Origin: Denitrobaculum tricleocarpae
GTDB taxonomy: Bacteria > Pseudomonadota > Alphaproteobacteria > Kiloniellales > Kiloniellaceae
Assembly (NCBI RefSeq): GCF_007004665.1
Contig: NZ_ML660057.1
Coordinates: forward strand, 186,001-250,000
Length of the DNA stretch: 64,000 nt
Direction of reading: 5' to 3'
Of this stretch, positions 35,570-45,864 are shown one piece after another; positions within the stretch are counted from its first letter, which is position 1, and every line of letters starts with the position of its first letter. The position numbers were made by a program, and so were the translations under genes. The notes under the pieces are model-generated. The model ran no database searches. It was given only the letters and a program-made list of their open reading frames with translations, and was not told where the DNA came from.

Positions 35570-36781
35570 ATGGCTATTCAGTCCTGTAAGTCGCTCATCG
35601 CTCGCGGCCTCCTTCTGGCCGCTGCATGCCTCCCGGCGTTTGCACCCCCGGCAAGCGCGGATATTCTCGATGTCACGCCGACACCCACGAATGCCCAGGT
35701 GACAGTTCCTGCGGGGTCAACCGCAATTGCGGTGACCTGGCGCGTGCGCCGCGACGTGCTCTCTGCCTCCCCTACCGTTACCGTCAGATCAACAAGGGGC
35801 GAGTTTCTGATCGGCAGAACGGTTGTCGCCACGAACGCTACGCTCCTCTCAAGACTCAGCGATCCTGCCGGCCAGATATTCCCGATTGAGACCTTCACTG
35901 AAACAGTGCGGGTTCCGGCATCGGTTGCCTTCCAAATGGCCCAGAACCCGGACCTGGTCCCCATCTACCGCCGCAGCTTTGACGATGGCTTCGCCGCTAC
36001 CGCCGGAGCGGTGAGACTGGTTCCGGCAACCAGCACCGCCAGTGAGTTTGACGTCAGGCGCCTGGACCTCTTCTTTGAGGATCGCAGCCGGGTCAAGGTA
36101 CTGCCGGCCGGTGAGCGTCTTGTCGCCTTGGCGGACGTCAATTTTGACGGCGCCGGCATCGCAGAGTTCGAGTGGCAGATTGCCGACCCAAGCTCGACAC
36201 GAGGTGCCCTGGTCTTCCGCAGGCTCCAGGTCTTCCGCCGCAGTCTTGCAGGCCGGGGCCGCGTGACACTGCAAAGCCCGGAGCTGCCGACCTCTGCCCA
36301 GGGCCTCCATATCGTCCGTCTGGTTGCAACCGACCCTCAACTCAGGTTTGCGCCACCGGAACTCAAGTACTTCGTGGTACCGCGCAAGGACGCCACTGCC
36401 GCACCTGCCGGACAGAACATTGTCCTTACCGGCCCGCCCGAGGGAACCCAACTCTCGACGGAGACGGAATTCTCATGGCAGGACACACCGGGTGCCGCGG
36501 TCTACCAGCTTGAGATTTACCCGATACGTCCGGACCGGCCCGTTCCTCCCGGACAGGTTCAACCGATAGGTGGGGCGCTTTTGATCGACCCCGATGAACT
36601 TTCCAGCCGCCCCATTACCGGTATCGTGCTGCCGTCGGACCAAAACAGCACATCACTCAAGGTCTACAGTCTGGCGCATCTCGAAGCCGGCCGTCCCTAT
36701 CTATGGCGTGTCAAAGCCATTTCGGGGAATGGAGCGGTTATCGGCACCTCGCCCGTCAGACGGATCGTTGCGGGGCGCTAA
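35570..36781 (+). CDS. Exported beta-rich (Ig/FN3-like) protein
   Basis: A 403-residue protein with a signal peptide (about 1-31, ending PPASA-DI). Beta-rich domains follow: an N-terminal one (about 33-140) and a C-terminal fibronectin-III-like one (about 275-400; FSWQDTPGAAVYQLEIYP and YLWRVKAISGNG). I find no enzyme motif. The ATG at 35570 has GGAGAG upstream. It starts 12 bp after the barrel gene and ends 2 bp before the sigma gene, so the three are one operon. It probably acts as a periplasmic adaptor or surface component with the barrel. Confidence 0.75.
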   Translation: MAIQSCKSLIARGLLLAAACLPAFAPPASADILDVTPTPTNAQVTVPAGSTAIAVTWRVRRDVLSASPTVTVRSTRGEFLIGRTVVATNATLLSRLSDPAGQIFPIETFTETVRVPASVAFQMAQNPDLVPIYRRSFDDGFAATAGAVRLVPATSTASEFDVRRLDLFFEDRSRVKVLPAGERLVALADVNFDGAGIAEFEWQIADPSSTRGALVFRRLQVFRRSLAGRGRVTLQSPELPTSAQGLHIVRLVATDPQLRFAPPELKYFVVPRKDATAAPAGQNIVLTGPPEGTQLSTETEFSWQDTPGAAVYQLEIYPIRPDRPVPPGQVQPIGGALLIDPDELSSRPITGIVLPSDQNSTSLKVYSLAHLEAGRPYLWRVKAISGNGAVIGTSPVRRIVAGR

Positions 36782-36783
36782 TC

Positions 36784-37380
36784 ATGGCCAGCAGTTCCTA
36801 TTCAACTTTAGACGAGGAGACCGGGGCGTTGGAGCAAGAGAGCTCGACCCTTCTAATGAAGCGCGTTGCCAAGGGAGACGAAAAAGCCTTCGCGGCGCTC
36901 TATTCCGACCTGGAGACCCGCGTCTACCGGTTCATTCTCTCCAAGCTGAATGACCCCTTCGAGGCGGCTGACATCCTGAATGAGACCTTTCTGGAAGTCT
37001 GGAAATCGGCCGAGAAATTCGAGGAGCGTTCGAAACCGAGCACCTGGATCTTCGGCATCGCCTATCACAAAGTCATGGACCATCACCGTAAGAAGAAGCC
37101 CACACAGTTGGACGATCTGGATCAGTGCGATCCCGTCGACGAGTCGGCGGACCAGGCTGCAGCAATGATCGCTCTGGAGGAGAGTGACCATCTGCATCAC
37201 TGCCTGGGAAAACTGAAACCTGCCTTCCGCGCGGTTCTGGAACTCTCTTTCTTTGAGGATCTGCCCTACCGGGAAATCGCCGAGATCATCTCCTGCCCCG
37301 AGGGAACCGTGAAGACCCGGGTCTACCACGCCAAGGAGGCACTGCGCCATTGCCTCGCCCAGCAGATGGGTGACAGCTAA
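36784..37380 (+). CDS. ECF-family RNA polymerase sigma factor
   Basis: A 198-residue group 4 sigma factor. Region 2 is about 30-95 (FILSKLNDPFEAADILNETF, then STWIFGIAYHKVMDHHRKKK). Region 4 is about 135-190 (LSFFEDLPYREIAEIISCPE, then GTVKTRVYHAKEALRHCL). The ATG at 36784 is 2 bp after the previous stop, with a weak GGGGCG ribosome site. It has no anti-sigma gene next to it; the closest candidate is the membrane protein at 26992-27675. It should direct transcription of an envelope- or stress-related regulon, perhaps its own operon. Confidence 0.92.
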   Translation: MASSSYSTLDEETGALEQESSTLLMKRVAKGDEKAFAALYSDLETRVYRFILSKLNDPFEAADILNETFLEVWKSAEKFEERSKPSTWIFGIAYHKVMDHHRKKKPTQLDDLDQCDPVDESADQAAAMIALEESDHLHHCLGKLKPAFRAVLELSFFEDLPYREIAEIISCPEGTVKTRVYHAKEALRHCLAQQMGDS

Positions 37381-37426
37381 ACCTCTCTTGCACCCACTGA
37401 AAGAAACTTAGCAGGTTTTGGTGTTA

Positions 37427-37438
37427 CGCCCCGGGGCG
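37427..37438. terminator. GC palindrome between convergent operons
   Basis: CGCCCCGGGGCG is a perfect 12-bp palindrome in the 76-bp gap between the ECF sigma gene and mrpG, which converge. It has no T-tract, so a termination role is only suggested by location. Confidence 0.3.
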
Positions 37439-37456
37439 CACTGCTCCGGCGCTTTA

Positions 37457-37792
37457 TCACTTTGGCCGCGAGGAAGACGATTTCATCTCGTCAACGACCG
37501 TTCTTTCCCAGAGAGGAACACCCGTTTTATAGGCGGCACGGCCGATCATATGCGCCGCGACGGGAGCCGTCAGAATGAGGAAAACGATCGCCGCTACGGC
37601 CCTGGCCGTGATCGCCCCTTCGCCGAAAAAGATGGCGACGGCAACCAGGATCAGACCACAGCCAAGAGTGCCTGCCTTGGTCGAAGCATGCATTCGGATC
37701 AAAACATCCGGCAGACGAAGCACGCCAAGTGCAGCAACAAGAGCGAAGAGGCCGCCCGAGACCACGAAAAAGGCAACAAGGATTTCGATCAT
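37457..37792 (-). CDS. mrpG: Mrp Na+/H+ antiporter subunit G
   Basis: A 111-residue subunit with three hydrophobic helices and a charged C-terminus. The segment DVLIRMHASTKAGTLGCGLI is typical of MrpG/MnhG. It is the last gene of the leftward mrpABCDEFG operon and overlaps mrpF by an ATGA. MrpG is needed for assembly and activity of the membrane-bound antiporter complex that exports Na+ in exchange for protons. Confidence 0.93.
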   Translation of the reverse strand: MIEILVAFFVVSGGLFALVAALGVLRLPDVLIRMHASTKAGTLGCGLILVAVAIFFGEGAITARAVAAIVFLILTAPVAAHMIGRAAYKTGVPLWERTVVDEMKSSSSRPK

Positions 37793-38112
37793 GACCCCTC
37801 CTCGGCCTCCTTCGAAGATGCGATCGCGCGAAGTCTGCGCCGTTCGGCGAAACGGGCGAAGGCAACGGTTGCTAGGAAAGCAATCAGCGCCAGCGCAATC
37901 GCGACATCCAGGAAGGCAGGCTCCTCCGCCGCAATGGCAAAGAGTGCACTGAAGGCGACCGCCAGGACCGTAATCAGATCCAGCGCAACAACCCGGTCCG
38001 GCAGGCTTGGTCCTAGCACCAAGCGGATAAACGCGACCACGATTGCCAACATCAGCAGGATAAAGGTGATGTCAATCGCCGTTTCAAGCAGCGCACCGTC
38101 TTCAAAGATCAT
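37789..38112 (-). CDS. mrpF: Mrp Na+/H+ antiporter subunit F
   Basis: A 107-residue subunit with three membrane helices (ITFILLMLAIVVAFIRLVLG, LITVLAVAFSALFAIAAEEP, LDVAIALALIAFLATVAFAR). The motif RLVLGPSLPDRVVALD is characteristic of MrpF/MnhF. It overlaps both neighbours by ATGA, indicating translational coupling inside the operon. Confidence 0.93.
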   Translation of the reverse strand: MIFEDGALLETAIDITFILLMLAIVVAFIRLVLGPSLPDRVVALDLITVLAVAFSALFAIAAEEPAFLDVAIALALIAFLATVAFARFAERRRLRAIASSKEAEEGS

Positions 38113-38582
38113 CGTAAGGCCTCAATAACACTGCGCTCCAGACCCTCTTTGATCTCCCGGCGCAGTATTTCCGGGTCGTCGACAAACATGGCGTGGACGT
38201 AGAGAGTCTTGCGGTCAGGCGAAACATCCAGGCTCAACGAACCCGGTGTCAGTGAAATGAGATTGGCGACCAAAAGGATTTCCTCATCGGTCTCGGCATC
38301 CAGGGGAACGGCGATGATACCGGGACTGCTGAGATGCGTCGGCGTGATGACGTCCCAGACAACCTGGAAACTCGAGATCACCAGCTCGTAAATGAAGAGC
38401 AGGATGAGGCGCAGAACCCGCCAGACCCGCTCAAAGTAGTTGCTCGCCTTGAACAAGGGCCGTGCAACCCAGAGCGCGGCGTAGCCGATGATATAGCCGA
38501 TCAGCAGATTCGAGAGCGTAAAGCTGCCGATCAATGCGGACCAGCTGATTGCGAGAAAAGCGTTCAGGATGAAGATATTCAT
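38109..38582 (-). CDS. mrpE: Mrp Na+/H+ antiporter subunit E
   Basis: A 157-residue subunit with an N-terminal membrane part (about 5-75) and a soluble C-terminal domain that includes [20 protein letters not shown] and [11 protein letters not shown], hallmarks of MrpE/MnhE. It overlaps mrpD and mrpF by ATGA each. Confidence 0.94.
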   Translation of the reverse strand: MNIFILNAFLAISWSALIGSFTLSNLLIGYIIGYAALWVARPLFKASNYFERVWRVLRLILLFIYELVISSFQVVWDVITPTHLSSPGIIAVPLDAETDEEILLVANLISLTPGSLSLDVSPDRKTLYVHAMFVDDPEILRREIKEGLERSVIEALR

Positions 38583-40081
38583 GTGGCTGCCCCCAGGACC
38601 GCCCTGACATAGAGGGCAGGATCAAGAAGTTGTGCCGCTGAACGTTCAGCGAAGACCATAAAGGGTTCCGGATAGAACCCGATGATAATGGTCAGGGTCG
38701 CGAGCGCAAGGATCGGGGCCAACAGAGCCATCCGGGCGCGTCCGTCGAGAGCAGTCAGAACCGGCTCTTTCCCGTCGGGATGGGGCTTCCAGAAAGCCTC
38801 TGCCCAGATTTTGGTCATGGAGAAAATCGTGAGCAGTCCGACCACGAGTGCGACCGCGGCGATCAGGTAGGCCTCAACTTCCAGACTGGCCTTCACCAGC
38901 AGGAACTTCGCCCAGAAGCCTGACAAGGGTGGGAAGCCGGCAAGAGAAAAGGCCGGTATCAGAAAGAGCACCGCCAGGAACGGACTGGACTTGTAGAGTC
39001 CGCCAATGGCCGAGAGTTCAAAGGATCCGGCAAGGCGCTTGGCCACGCCGCTGACCAGGAACAGGTTCGCTTTCACGATGATGTGGTGAACCAGATAGAA
39101 GACGGCGCCGACCAAGGCCAGCGGCGTATAGAGAGCAAGCCCCAGGATCATGTACCCGATCTGACTGACGATATGGAACGAGAGAATCTTCCGGAACTCG
39201 TTCTGCGCTGCCGCGCCAAGCACGCCCGTGACCATTGTCAGAGCGGCCACGACGAGCAGCAGACTGTGGGTATACGCCGTGTCCTCGGTGAAGATCAGGG
39301 TAAAGGTACGGATCAGCGCGTAGACGCCGACTTTGGTCAAAAGCCCGGCGAACACCGCTGACACGGCGACCGGCGGCGTGTGATACGAGGCCGGAAGCCA
39401 GAAGAAGAGCGGGAAAACCGCGGCCTTAACGCCGAAGGCAATCATGAATACGACCGCCACGACCGTCAGCAGGCCCTGGTTCTCGACCTCGCGCACCGCG
39501 CCGTGCAGGTCCGCCATGTTCAGCGTCCCGGTCAAGCCGTAAAGCAACGCGATCCCGGTCAGGAACATGACTGTGGAGACAAGGTTCAGGGTGACGTACT
39601 TGATACCGCCATCCAGCTGCGCCTTATCCCCGCCCAAGACCAAGAGGCCGAAAGAGGCGATCAGCATCACCTCGAACCAGACATAGAGGTTGAAGATATC
39701 GCCGGTAAGGAAGGCGCCGCAAACGCCGGCCAGCAGAATCTGAAAAAGCGCGTGATAGCCAAGAGTCTCCCGGCGCTCATCGATGTCCGCCAGGGCATAG
39801 ACAGCCACCGCCAAACCGGTAATGGCAGTGATCAGGACCATAACGGCGCTCAGCAGATCGGCCACCAGGGTGATGCCGAAAGGAGCGGGCCAGCCCCCCA
39901 TCTGAGCCGCGATGACGCCCTCGCGCCAGGTCGCCGCCATCAGGAGGATCGAGACAATAAGCAGAAGGCCGCAGCCGGCAACGCTGAGCCAACGTCCGGC
40001 CGCCCCGCGCGAGCGGAGAAGAAAGACCAACACAGCTGTTGCGAAGGGAAGAATAACAGGTAGCGCCAAAAGCCAACTCAC
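38579..40081 (-). CDS. mrpD: Mrp Na+/H+ antiporter subunit D
   Basis: A 500-residue polytopic protein homologous to proton-pumping complex I subunits. Conserved helices include [20 protein letters not shown] and [20 protein letters not shown], with a lysine suited to proton transfer. The GTG start overlaps the mrpC stop as GTGA. It is one of the two large ion-translocating subunits of the antiporter. Confidence 0.94.
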   Translation of the reverse strand: MSWLLALPVILPFATAVLVFLLRSRGAAGRWLSVAGCGLLLIVSILLMAATWREGVIAAQMGGWPAPFGITLVADLLSAVMVLITAITGLAVAVYALADIDERRETLGYHALFQILLAGVCGAFLTGDIFNLYVWFEVMLIASFGLLVLGGDKAQLDGGIKYVTLNLVSTVMFLTGIALLYGLTGTLNMADLHGAVREVENQGLLTVVAVVFMIAFGVKAAVFPLFFWLPASYHTPPVAVSAVFAGLLTKVGVYALIRTFTLIFTEDTAYTHSLLLVVAALTMVTGVLGAAAQNEFRKILSFHIVSQIGYMILGLALYTPLALVGAVFYLVHHIIVKANLFLVSGVAKRLAGSFELSAIGGLYKSSPFLAVLFLIPAFSLAGFPPLSGFWAKFLLVKASLEVEAYLIAAVALVVGLLTIFSMTKIWAEAFWKPHPDGKEPVLTALDGRARMALLAPILALATLTIIIGFYPEPFMVFAERSAAQLLDPALYVRAVLGAAT

Positions 40082-40476
40082 AAGCTCGTTCCCTCCAGCT
40101 TGCCTTTTGCTGTTGGCTGATTGTCTTCGATGGGTTCCGCGTGCCGCATGGCATCCGTATCAAGCGTGCCGAGGCCATCGTAGCCACGGTAGACAAGGAC
40201 CAGCGCAAAAGCGAAGAGACCAAAACCAATGACGATTGCAGTCAGCACCAGGGCCTGCGGAAGGGCGTTGGCGACCACGTCCGGCGGCGTGAGCATGCCG
40301 GCCGGCACCAGGGCCGGGGACTCCGGAGTGAGCCGTCCGGCGACGAAAATCGTCAGATTCGCTGCGTTACTGAGCAGCACAAGGCCGAAGAGAAAGCGCA
40401 TGACATTTCGCGCAAGCATCAGATAAACGCTGGCCGTAACCAAAACGCCGATGAGAAGAGCCATCAAGACTTCCAC
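40078..40476 (-). CDS. mrpC: Mrp Na+/H+ antiporter subunit C
   Basis: A 132-residue NuoK-like subunit with three helices ([60 protein letters not shown]). The GTG start at 40476 has AGGAGG seven bases upstream. The C-terminal tail (about 110-132) is polar. It follows mrpB by 2 bp. Confidence 0.93.
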   Translation of the reverse strand: MEVLMALLIGVLVTASVYLMLARNVMRFLFGLVLLSNAANLTIFVAGRLTPESPALVPAGMLTPPDVVANALPQALVLTAIVIGFGLFAFALVLVYRGYDGLGTLDTDAMRHAEPIEDNQPTAKGKLEGTSL

Positions 40477-40478
40477 GG

Positions 40479-40898
40479 TCAGACCTCCTCTTCCAGACCC
40501 AGCACGATCGCTAGCACAGCGCCGACCACGACGAGGTAAACACCTATGTCAAACAGCAGCACCGTACTGATCGGGAAGCCCTTGTCACCGCCCTCGGCGA
40601 AGGGAAATGACCACTGGCCAGAGAAAAAGGGATCTCCGAAAAGAACAGCGAGAACACCGGCAAGCAGTGCAATACCCAATCCGCCCATGGCGATGGTCAG
40701 GGGGTCGAGCCGCAGGGCCTGGCGGGCCGCCGCGCTGCCATGGGCAATGGCATAGAGCACAATCCCGATCGTGGCGAGCAAGCCGCCGATGAAGCCGCCG
40801 CCGGGCTCGTTATGACCACGCAGCAGCATGTAGACGGAGAACAGGAGCATCAAGGCCACCAGGATCCTCGTTGCGGCGCTCAGGATAAGAGAATTCAT
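40479..40898 (-). CDS. mrpB: Mrp Na+/H+ antiporter subunit B
   Basis: A 139-residue subunit of the MnhB domain type. [20 protein letters not shown] is the family signature. Four hydrophobic helices are seen. Its ATG overlaps the mrpA stop as ATGA. Confidence 0.93.
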   Translation of the reverse strand: MNSLILSAATRILVALMLLFSVYMLLRGHNEPGGGFIGGLLATIGIVLYAIAHGSAAARQALRLDPLTIAMGGLGIALLAGVLAVLFGDPFFSGQWSFPFAEGGDKGFPISTVLLFDIGVYLVVVGAVLAIVLGLEEEV

Positions 40899-43201
40899 TG
40901 CTGCTTCGCCTTTTTCGTGCCCTTGATCAAAACATAAGCGCCCAGAGCGGCAACGGCGACGACAGCAATCTCTCCAAAGGTATCCAGCGCCCGGAAATCG
41001 ACGAGGATAACGTTCACAATGTTACGTCCGAAGGCCTCGGGCATACTCTTCTCTTCGAAGTATGCCGTAATTGTGCGGTCGAGCGGCGTGTCGAGCACCG
41101 AGAGCAGAATGACGGTGACCACGCCGCCGACAAACAGAGCCAGAATGGCATCGAAAATCCGCGCTCCCTTCATGGGATCCCGTTCCAGGCTCGGCAGGCG
41201 GAGCATCACCACGGCGACCAGAATGACCACCAGCGTCTCGACCAAAAGCTGGGTGATGGCGACATCCGGCGCACCAAAGATCACAAAAATCAACGCAACT
41301 CCCATACCCACCACACCCAGGGCGCAGATGGCGGCAAGCCGGGAGCCCGCAAAGACCGTCATAATGGCACCGCCGGCAATCAATCCCACGACCAACAGGT
41401 GTTTGATCGTGAAGTCAGGCAGGATTTCGGGCCAGCGCGCGGCATCCGTGACATAGAGTGTCACAACGCCGCCGAGCGCCGTCGTTGCAAAAACGACAAA
41501 GAGATAGCGTCGCAGAATCCCGCCTTGAAGTATCCGGGTTTGCCAGGCCGCCGAGGCCTTAAGTCCATCCAGAAAGCGGTCCCACATCTGATCCGCCGTT
41601 GCCGGAAGTCTCTGCTCCACCCGGACCAGAAACCCGCGGAGCTTTTGATGGCCCAGGTAGAAGCTGATGCCAAGAACGAAGGTCACGACACTCAGCAGCA
41701 GCGGCAGGTTCAGACCATGCCAGAGTGCGAGCTTGACCTCTTCCGGCTGACCGGCAATCGCCGTCACCGCAGGCTGAACGAGACTGGCACTGATCAATCC
41801 GGGCATCAGGCCGAAGACCAGGCCAAGCACCGCAAGTCCAAGCGGGCCGATCCACATGAAGAGCGGCGCTTCACGCGGCGATTTCGGAGTTTCCAGTCGC
41901 GGGCCGTAAAACGGTTTCAATGCGACAATACCGGCGATCGCGACCATCAGGGCGTTGGCCAGTACCGCGGCAGTGGCCACGAAAAGCGGTTCGGACGCGA
42001 CGGCAAGTGCTCCCTCGTACTTTAACTCCTTGCCGATGAAACCAAGGAAGGGCGGGAACCCGGCCATGGAAAGCGCTGCCGCAGCGGCGGCGAAGGCGGT
42101 CACCGGCATGGTCTTGGCGAGACCGCCGAGTTCCGAGGTTTCCCTGGTTCCCGCGCGATAGTCGATGATGCCGACGATCAGGAACAAAGCCGCCTTGTAG
42201 AAGGAATGCACGATCAGGAAGGTGACCGCCGCGGCAATGGCAATGGTCGCCCCCGACCCAAGGAACATGGTCAGAGTCCCCAACGCCATAAGCGTCGTGT
42301 AAGCCAGGGCCAATTTCAGATCGGTCTGGCGCAAGGCCAGTACCGAGGCAAAAACCGCGGTCACAGCGCCAAAGAGCGTAAGCGTCCAGAGCCAAACCTC
42401 GGTGCCGCTCAGGGCCGGATGCATGCGTGCCAGTAAGTAGATGCCGCCCTTGACCATGGTCGCGGAATGAAGATAGGCGCTCACCGGTGTCGGCGCCGCC
42501 ATGGCGTTGGGCAGCCAGAAATGGAACGGCACCTGAGCTGACTTGGTGAAAGCACCTGCCAGGACCAGGAAAAAGATCGGCAGATAAAGCGCGTGATCGC
42601 GGATCGTATCGCCCATTGCCATGATTTCGGACAGCTCGTAGGTGCCCGCGGCACTGCCCAGCAGGATAAACCCTGCCAGCAGTGCGAGCCCGCCACCTCC
42701 GGTCACAAGAAGAGCCTGCAGCGCTGATCTTCGGGCCTTGGCCGTGGAGTGATTGAAGCCGATCAGGAGGTAGGAAGCGACAGATGTCAGTTCCCAGAAA
42801 ACAAAGAGCGTGATCAGGTTGTCCGCCAGGACCAGCCCGAGCATGGCGAACATGAAGAACAGGAGATAGAAGACGAAACGCCAGTAGTGGACATGGCCGG
42901 CCAAGGTGACACTCGAGAAGAGCGCCACCACCGCGCCAATCCCGGCGATCAAGAGCGCAAAGGTAAGACTGAGTCCATCAACGAGAAATGTGAGATTGAT
43001 TCCCGCGCTTGGGACCCATTCGTAGACGAAGCGGAGCGTTTCACCATCGGCAATGGCGGGCAGCCCGGTGGCAAACACCAGAGCAAGCACAAGAGGCGGC
43101 AACGCAGCAATCCAACCGATGCCGATGCTACTCTCTGCCTTCACCTTCGCCGTCACTTTTTGCGTCTCTCCCGACTCGACGCGCGGATCGGAGTTATCCA
43201 T
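40895..43201 (-). CDS. mrpA: Mrp Na+/H+ antiporter subunit A
   Basis: A 768-residue polytopic subunit with an NuoL-like N-terminal two-thirds ([40 protein letters not shown], with conserved charged residues) and the MrpA C-terminal extension ending in [21 protein letters not shown] give the ATG at 43201; a GTG at 43213 also lies next to a GGGGAA site, so the start is uncertain. It is the first gene of the operon; the 187-bp gap upstream (43202-43400) holds its promoter. The complex supports sodium and alkaline pH tolerance. Confidence 0.93.
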   Translation of the reverse strand: MDNSDPRVESGETQKVTAKVKAESSIGIGWIAALPPLVLALVFATGLPAIADGETLRFVYEWVPSAGINLTFLVDGLSLTFALLIAGIGAVVALFSSVTLAGHVHYWRFVFYLLFFMFAMLGLVLADNLITLFVFWELTSVASYLLIGFNHSTAKARRSALQALLVTGGGGLALLAGFILLGSAAGTYELSEIMAMGDTIRDHALYLPIFFLVLAGAFTKSAQVPFHFWLPNAMAAPTPVSAYLHSATMVKGGIYLLARMHPALSGTEVWLWTLTLFGAVTAVFASVLALRQTDLKLALAYTTLMALGTLTMFLGSGATIAIAAAVTFLIVHSFYKAALFLIVGIIDYRAGTRETSELGGLAKTMPVTAFAAAAAALSMAGFPPFLGFIGKELKYEGALAVASEPLFVATAAVLANALMVAIAGIVALKPFYGPRLETPKSPREAPLFMWIGPLGLAVLGLVFGLMPGLISASLVQPAVTAIAGQPEEVKLALWHGLNLPLLLSVVTFVLGISFYLGHQKLRGFLVRVEQRLPATADQMWDRFLDGLKASAAWQTRILQGGILRRYLFVVFATTALGGVVTLYVTDAARWPEILPDFTIKHLLVVGLIAGGAIMTVFAGSRLAAICALGVVGMGVALIFVIFGAPDVAITQLLVETLVVILVAVVMLRLPSLERDPMKGARIFDAILALFVGGVVTVILLSVLDTPLDRTITAYFEEKSMPEAFGRNIVNVILVDFRALDTFGEIAVVAVAALGAYVLIKGTKKAKQQ

Positions 43202-43400
43202 ACGAAGGTTCACTTCCCCACAACAAAAACCTTAGGACCATAAACTGCCCGGGCACTCTGTACCCAATATTAATTTATTACAAATGCCTATGCGTCGCTC
43301 AGAGCGCAAAACACGAAGTTGCTATTTGTTCGCAAAACGTCCCCACCGCAAGCGATGGGGACGTGGTTTCCTGCAAAAACTAGGGCGAAAACGAGGGTAA

Positions 43401-43646
43401 TCAAGCTTGACGCGCGGCCGCAAATTCCTGTGCGCCAACCCCGCCGGACGGCTCTCCCACCGGCGCCCGAACAGCCAGCATAAGCCTTCTCCACGACTCA
43501 ATTTGATCCTTGAGCAAGAGCTTCTGACGCTTCAGACGTTGGATATTCAGGGTGTTGGGCAGAGGCCGCTTCATCTCGCGCGAAATCTGCTCATCAATCG
43601 CGTTGTGCTTATTCAGGAGCGCAGTGTAGCTGTAGTCGTTTGGCAT
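43401..43646 (-). CDS. YdcH-family (DUF465) small protein
   Basis: An 81-residue, mostly helical cytoplasmic protein. The core LLNKHNAIDEQISREMKRPL, then LNIQRLKRQKLLLKDQIE, is the DUF465/YdcH helical hairpin. The C-terminal 25 residues are low-complexity. AGGGA precedes the ATG by about ten bases. Function of the family is not established. It is probably a separate unit from mrpA downstream. Confidence 0.85.
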   Translation of the reverse strand: MPNDYSYTALLNKHNAIDEQISREMKRPLPNTLNIQRLKRQKLLLKDQIESWRRLMLAVRAPVGEPSGGVGAQEFAAARQA

Positions 43647-44206
43647 GTTCTGTTTTCCCTGGAGGTCAGAGGAGCAGGCCCGGAGTCCGAACCTGGAAGG
43701 CGTTTTGATTTTGTAGGATGTCCTCGATTACCGGACCGTGGCTGACTGACAGCACAACCCGTTGTGAAGTCTCCCATCGTGGCGATCTTGTGCGCTATGA
43801 GCCGGTCCCGCAGGGAAATCCTGTTTGGCAATGCTGGAAAAACGCCGGTTCACATTTTCCTCCTTTCACTCAGATCTTCGCATCGGGCCGCGTGGAGTAC
43901 AGTTTGATATGGCCGCGCTTCGTGATCGTTCCATTCGTTGTCACTTATCAGTTTGATAGTTTTTATCAATCAATAAAACATTCTTGCGATGAGCTTGCCT
44001 TTCCTGCGTGACTGCGCAGTTCGATAACAGACTGGCCGGATTGCCAAATTTGGCGCAGGCGGCGGCAACTTATCATTTCTTCCGATTAAAGAATGGCTTC
44101 TGATCGATTGGACCAATCCAAAACACCCCCCAATTGCAGGAGGAGAGAGGGACTCTGAAGTTTTGCCCTGATCGGAAAGACGCAGCTGAAAGGATGAAAG
44201 AAGCGG
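43647..44206. other. 560-bp intergenic region
   Basis: No convincing gene is seen. The stretch includes an AT-rich tract (about 43935-43990) and a GA-rich tract with AGGAGGAGAGAGGG (about 44140-44153) that does not precede a good start. A 97-codon frame at 43718-44011 lacks a ribosome site and has unlikely composition. Confidence 0.4.
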
Positions 44207-44401
44207 ATGACCAAGATACCTGACGCATTTAACCGGCCGTCTTACAGGGGAGACCACGCAGCGGCCCTCCAGCATGCCAAGAATGATTATCACGATTGTA
44301 TCGCCCGATACGGATGTGATTCGGCCGAAGCTCACGTCGCGCAAATCCTCTGGCGCAAACTGCGCAGTAAATCGCGGTTGGGACAAATGGCAAAAGCGTG
44401 A
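44207..44401 (+). CDS. Small hypothetical protein
   Basis: A possible 64-residue cytoplasmic protein (YRGDHAAALQHAKNDYHDCI, then AEAHVAQILWRKLRSKSRLG). Its composition is plausible for a helical protein. The ribosome site is weak (AGAAGCGG just before the ATG). It could be spurious. A GC-rich hairpin follows its stop after about 20 bp. Confidence 0.45.
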   Translation: MTKIPDAFNRPSYRGDHAAALQHAKNDYHDCIARYGCDSAEAHVAQILWRKLRSKSRLGQMAKA

Positions 44402-44421
44402 GTGAGGGCGCATTAAGCTTA

Positions 44422-44453
44422 CGCCCGGCCCGGTCAATCGATCGCGCCGGGCG
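44422..44453. terminator. GC-rich hairpin
   Basis: CGCCCGGC (44422-44429) pairs perfectly with GCCGGGCG (44446-44453) over a 16-nt loop, after the small hypothetical gene. No T-tract follows. The rest of the gap to 44730 contains only the palindrome TCTCAATTGAGA (44545-44556). Confidence 0.45.
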
Positions 44454-44730
44454 CAGGACCCCACAGACAGGCGCTTTCCACCTCAGAAAAGTCAGCCGCC
44501 TCCGCAGTTATCAATCACGCAACCGGACCTTAATCCAGCTTAGCTCTCAATTGAGACGACATTCGTTGCGCTAAACTCTAAGACGACACGGCTGTCGATC
44601 TTGGGTGCCGTGGCTTCGGTCGGTCGCCTCAGCACTCCGGAGGCACGAGGTTACTGCACCGCGCAACGCCTGCATCCTTGCCAGAGATCATATCCCCATT
44701 GCCACGCTGCCGGTAACATCGCTCCGCAAG

Positions 44731-45690
44731 TCAGTGTAACTTCACCGGCGTTTCGAAACCGGGTGGTTTCACCGCCAACACGGAACACTCCACCTGGTTC
44801 AGGATCGCTTCCGCGGTGTTGCCGATAATCAGCCCGCTCACGCCGGTCCGCCCCACTGTTCCCATCACGATCAAATCGACCTTATTCTGCTCGGCAAATT
44901 CCGGAATGATTTCCCGTGCTGCGCCTTTTTCGAGATGGACTTCATGCTTCCCGGATGTGTCCGGGTAGCGGAAAAGCAGTTGCGACAGGTTTTGCTGGCA
45001 CTTCTGCTCTTGCTCATCCACCAGTTTGTCGATCCGGGCTTTTGGCACCTTGGCGAAGGCGCTGTTGCGCAAGGCGGCTTCTTCTTCAAGCCGCCAGGTA
45101 TTCATGATGTGCAGCTCGCTCTCGTCAATCTCCGTCAAGGATGTCGCGAGCTCCATGACCAGGGTGTTGAGCCCGACTTTCTGCTCGTTGGCCGGATCCG
45201 GATCGACAGCCGCAAGGATGCGGGCATTCCGCCTGTCGGGGCTGTTCTTCATAATCCAGACCGGACAGGGACACTTCCTCAGCACATGCATGTCCGTACT
45301 TGCAAAGAAGAGCGAGCGCCCTTCCGACGCACCGGCAGCGCCTTTCATGACCAAATCATGTTCGTCGCGCAAAACCTTGCGGATGATCTCGATGAAGGGA
45401 TTGCCCTGTAAAACCACCTCGGCGGTTTGGATGCCCTCGGACTTGATGGGGCCTGCAATGTCGGCCAGGCGCGCGCTGCGGAATTCAATCACCTCGTGCT
45501 CGACATCCTGAGCACCCGCGCCCGAAAAGCTGCCAAACAGGCTTGCGAGCTCGCCGGGCGCTGATTCCATCACATCCACCAGGGTAATTCTGGCCCCGTT
45601 TGCCTTCGCGAGCCAAACCGCCCGCTCGATCAGCGCGTCATGAAGGCTATCCTCATCACAAACCAACAAAATGTTCGTAAATCTTTTCAT
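44731..45690 (-). CDS. Tandem-domain universal stress protein (UspE-like)
   Basis: A 319-residue cytoplasmic protein with two UspA domains (about 1-148 and 155-312). The second has the nucleotide-binding loop GTVGRTGVSGLIIGNTAE; the first is degenerate at the equivalent position (KGAAGASEGRSLFFAS). The ATG has GGGAG nine bases upstream. It is divergent from the OxyR-like regulator across a 174-bp gap, which may be a shared control region. It is likely induced in stress or growth arrest (family knowledge). Confidence 0.9.
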   Translation of the reverse strand: MKRFTNILLVCDEDSLHDALIERAVWLAKANGARITLVDVMESAPGELASLFGSFSGAGAQDVEHEVIEFRSARLADIAGPIKSEGIQTAEVVLQGNPFIEIIRKVLRDEHDLVMKGAAGASEGRSLFFASTDMHVLRKCPCPVWIMKNSPDRRNARILAAVDPDPANEQKVGLNTLVMELATSLTEIDESELHIMNTWRLEEEAALRNSAFAKVPKARIDKLVDEQEQKCQQNLSQLLFRYPDTSGKHEVHLEKGAAREIIPEFAEQNKVDLIVMGTVGRTGVSGLIIGNTAEAILNQVECSVLAVKPPGFETPVKLH

Positions 45691-45785
45691 GGCAATCAGC
45701 TCCCTAGCGCTTTTTTCTTTGTTTAAGGCAAGGTCACGCGAGTGGCGTGGAGATACACCTTGGTTAAAATTGCGCTTGAAAAATT

Positions 45786-45830
45786 GATTGTTCCAATCGA
45801 AGTTAAAGAAACTTTCGATAGTTTTTAGCT
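45786..45830. promoter_or_regulatory. Candidate LysR/OxyR operator between usp and the regulator
   Basis: GATTG-TTC-CAATC (45786-45798) is a perfect inverted repeat. It is followed by an imperfect one, CGAAGTT with AACTTTCG, and then GATAGTTTTTAGCTTTC. Together they span the spacing of a LysR-type tetramer site in the divergent promoter. Binding is inferred. Confidence 0.4.
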
Positions 45831-45864
45831 TTCAAAGATGCCCTGAAGGGGAGGATTTCGACAG

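Noticed and set aside
43718-44011. A 97-codon frame in the gap after the YdcH-like gene
   Set aside because: No ribosome site, mixed hydrophobic composition and no family resemblance.
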